Of a DNA stretch of 7,025 nucleotides, positions 5,972 through 7,025 are shown piece by piece. The notes under the pieces are model-generated. The model worked only from the letters and a program-made list of their open reading frames with translations. It was not told where the DNA came from and did no database searches. Source of the DNA: an uncultured Clostridia bacterium (GTDB taxonomy: Bacteria > Bacillota > Clostridia > Oscillospirales > Ruminococcaceae). The DNA lies in assembly GCA_937907305.1 (NCBI GenBank), contig CALERQ010000032.1, forward strand, positions 1 to 7,025, written 5' to 3'. The stretch's first letter is position 1; the number at the start of each line of letters is the position of its first letter. Made by a program: the position numbers and the translations under genes.

Positions 5972-6000
5972 ATTTTAGCATACTTCCCCCGCGCGGGCAA
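5972..6000 (-). promoter_or_regulatory. Predicted promoter for the AlkD-like gene
   Basis: On the minus strand a -35 TTGCCC (5995-6000), a 17-base spacer and a -10 TAAAAT (5972-5977, five of six consensus positions) preceded by TGC (extended -10) are present. The -35 begins two bases after the U-run of the ATPase terminator, so the gene has its own start. Confidence 0.75.
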
Positions 6001-6002
6001 GG

Positions 6003-6043
6003 AAAAGGGCGGCCCGCCCTCCCGCTGGGGAGGACAGGCCGCC
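6003..6043 (-). terminator. Intrinsic terminator after the metal ATPase gene
   Basis: On the minus strand a 16-bp stem (6028-6043 against 6008-6023, with two T-G wobbles and otherwise complete) closes a CAGC loop and is followed by CTTTT (6003-6007). The U-run is short but the stem is long and very GC-rich. It begins about 20 bases beyond the stop codon. Confidence 0.82.
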
Positions 6044-6064
6044 GGAAGAAAAACATGGATGATA

Positions 6065-7025
6065 TCAGTGTTTGGGGACCAGCAGGGCCCGCATGGCATT
6101 GAGGATGGCGAGTACCAGCACGCCCACATCGGCGAAGACGGCGATCCACATGTTGGCATCGCCGGTGGCGCCCAGCACCAGCACCAGCGCCTTGACCGCC
6201 AGGGCGAAGACGACATTCTGCCAGACGATGCGCATGGTGCGGCGGGAAAGCCGAACAGCCAGCGCCAGCTTGCTGGGGGCATCGTCCATCAGGACGATAT
6301 CGGCGGCCTCGATGGCGGCATCGCTGCCCAGGGCGCCCATGGCGACACCGACATCGGCACGGGCCAGAACAGGGGCATCATTGATGCCATCGCCGACGAA
6401 TACCAGCGGCGAACCGGTTTTCAGCAGCTCCTCCACCGCGGTCACCTTATCGGCGGGCAGCAGCTCGGCCCGGTATTCATCCAGACCCAGCTCCCCGGCC
6501 ACCGCCTGGGCTACGGCGGTCTTATCGCCGGTCAGCATCACGGTCTTTTCCACGCCCTCGGCCTTGAGGGACCGAATGGCCTCGGCGGAATCGGGCTTGG
6601 GGGTATCGGCGATGACAAGATAGCCGAGGTAGTCCTTATCGGCCGCCATATGGATGACGGTACCGACCTCGGTGACTTCGGCGCAGGAAACGCCGATCTC
6701 CTTCATCAGGCGCTCATTGCCGGCGTAGATATGACGGCCGTCAATGACGGCTTCGATGCCGCGGCCGGTGTGATCCCTGGCATCCTCGATGTCCTTTTCG
6801 ATGGGCTTGCCGTAGGCGGCCACCACCGACTGGGCAATGGGATGATGCGAGAAGCTCTCGGCGGCGGCGGCCAGCGCCAGCAGGTCGTCCTCGGTTCCAA
6901 CGGCGGGGACAATGTGGGTGACGGTAAAGCTGCCCTTTGTCAGGGTGCCGGTCTTATCGAATACAACGGTTTTGGCCTTAGCCAGCGTTTCCATATAGCC
7001 GGCGCCCTTTACCAGGATGCCGCAG
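6065..7025 (-). CDS. Heavy-metal P1B-type ATPase, ZntA/CadA-like (C-terminal 319 residues, partial)
   Basis: This is an ATP-driven exporter of soft divalent metals at the cytoplasmic membrane. The gene continues past the right edge; the visible part starts with GILVKGAGYMETLAKAKT. Counted from the first full codon, it contains the phosphorylation motif DKTGT (Asp23), the HP dipeptide of P1B ATPases in SHHPIAQS (61-62), the TGRGIEA nucleotide-site motif (86-92), the TGD motif (165-167) and GDGINDAP (211-218). Two C-terminal membrane helices follow. They carry Asn270 and Lys278 (QNVVFALAVKALVL) and Asp299 (FADVGVLVLAILNAMR), the pattern of the P1B-2 (Zn/Cd/Pb) group as in E. coli ZntA, rather than copper pumps. 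The CPC motif and any N-terminal metal-binding domain lie outside. The methionine at 6994 is internal, not the start. Substrate is inferred from the helix residues. Confidence 0.93.
   Translation of the reverse strand, partial: CGILVKGAGYMETLAKAKTVVFDKTGTLTKGSFTVTHIVPAVGTEDDLLALAAAAESFSHHPIAQSVVAAYGKPIEKDIEDARDHTGRGIEAVIDGRHIYAGNERLMKEIGVSCAEVTEVGTVIHMAADKDYLGYLVIADTPKPDSAEAIRSLKAEGVEKTVMLTGDKTAVAQAVAGELGLDEYRAELLPADKVTAVEELLKTGSPLVFVGDGINDAPVLARADVGVAMGALGSDAAIEAADIVLMDDAPSKLALAVRLSRRTMRIVWQNVVFALAVKALVLVLGATGDANMWIAVFADVGVLVLAILNAMRALLVPKH

Noticed and set aside
6003..6043. The 16-bp GC-rich inverted repeat as a mobile-element end or REP-like repeat
   Set aside because: Its place just after a stop codon and the following T-run fit a terminator; no second copy or target duplication is seen in the window.
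1..7025. CRISPR array, phage, toxin-antitoxin or defence genes
   Set aside because: No regularly spaced repeats, integrase, transposase or known defence domains are visible; all genes have housekeeping or metabolic assignments except the lipoprotein.

Overview
The window looks like chromosomal DNA from a GC-rich Clostridia member, probably an Oscillospiraceae-type gut Firmicute (Faecalibacterium/Gemmiger/Subdoligranulum-like). This is inferred from the rimP-nusA-rnpM-ylxQ-infB gene order, which is typical of Firmicutes, strong AGGAGG ribosome binding sites, TGn extended -10 promoters, a fused flavodoxin/ferredoxin protein of the EFR1 type, and high overall GC. All eight recognisable genes lie on the minus strand, so transcription runs from right to left. 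No mobile element, CRISPR array, tRNA or rRNA was seen, and no gene-free stretch exceeds about 185 bases.

Right to left there are four transcription units. (1) 7025-6065 is the C-terminal part of a heavy-metal P1B-type ATPase (ZntA/CadA-like), closed by a 16-bp hairpin terminator. (2) 5882-5202 is a HEAT-like DNA alkylation repair (AlkD-family) gene. It has its own extended -10 promoter, a leader of about 80 nt with a long imperfect hairpin, and a strong U7 terminator. (3) 5073-2576 is a two-gene unit: a lipoprotein of 571 residues with degenerate ankyrin-like repeats, then an EFR1-like flavodoxin/2[4Fe-4S] protein 26 nt downstream. It has its own promoter and a weak candidate terminator. (4) 2413 to beyond position 1 is the transcription/translation operon rimP-nusA-rnpM-ylxQ-infB. 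It starts from a promoter at about 2487-2515 and a short leader that carries an 11-bp hairpin capped by a GNRA tetraloop.

In the last operon, ribosome maturation (RimP), transcription elongation and antitermination (NusA), two small RNA-binding proteins (RnpM/YlxR and the L7Ae-like YlxQ) and initiation factor IF-2 are tightly coupled, mostly through overlapping stop and start codons. The most unusual points are a probable one-base frameshift in infB close to the left edge, the two structured mRNA leaders (rimP and the AlkD-like gene), and the ankyrin-lipoprotein/EFR1 pairing, whose function I cannot name. I did not find convincing evidence of a wholly new system; most of the window is conserved housekeeping.
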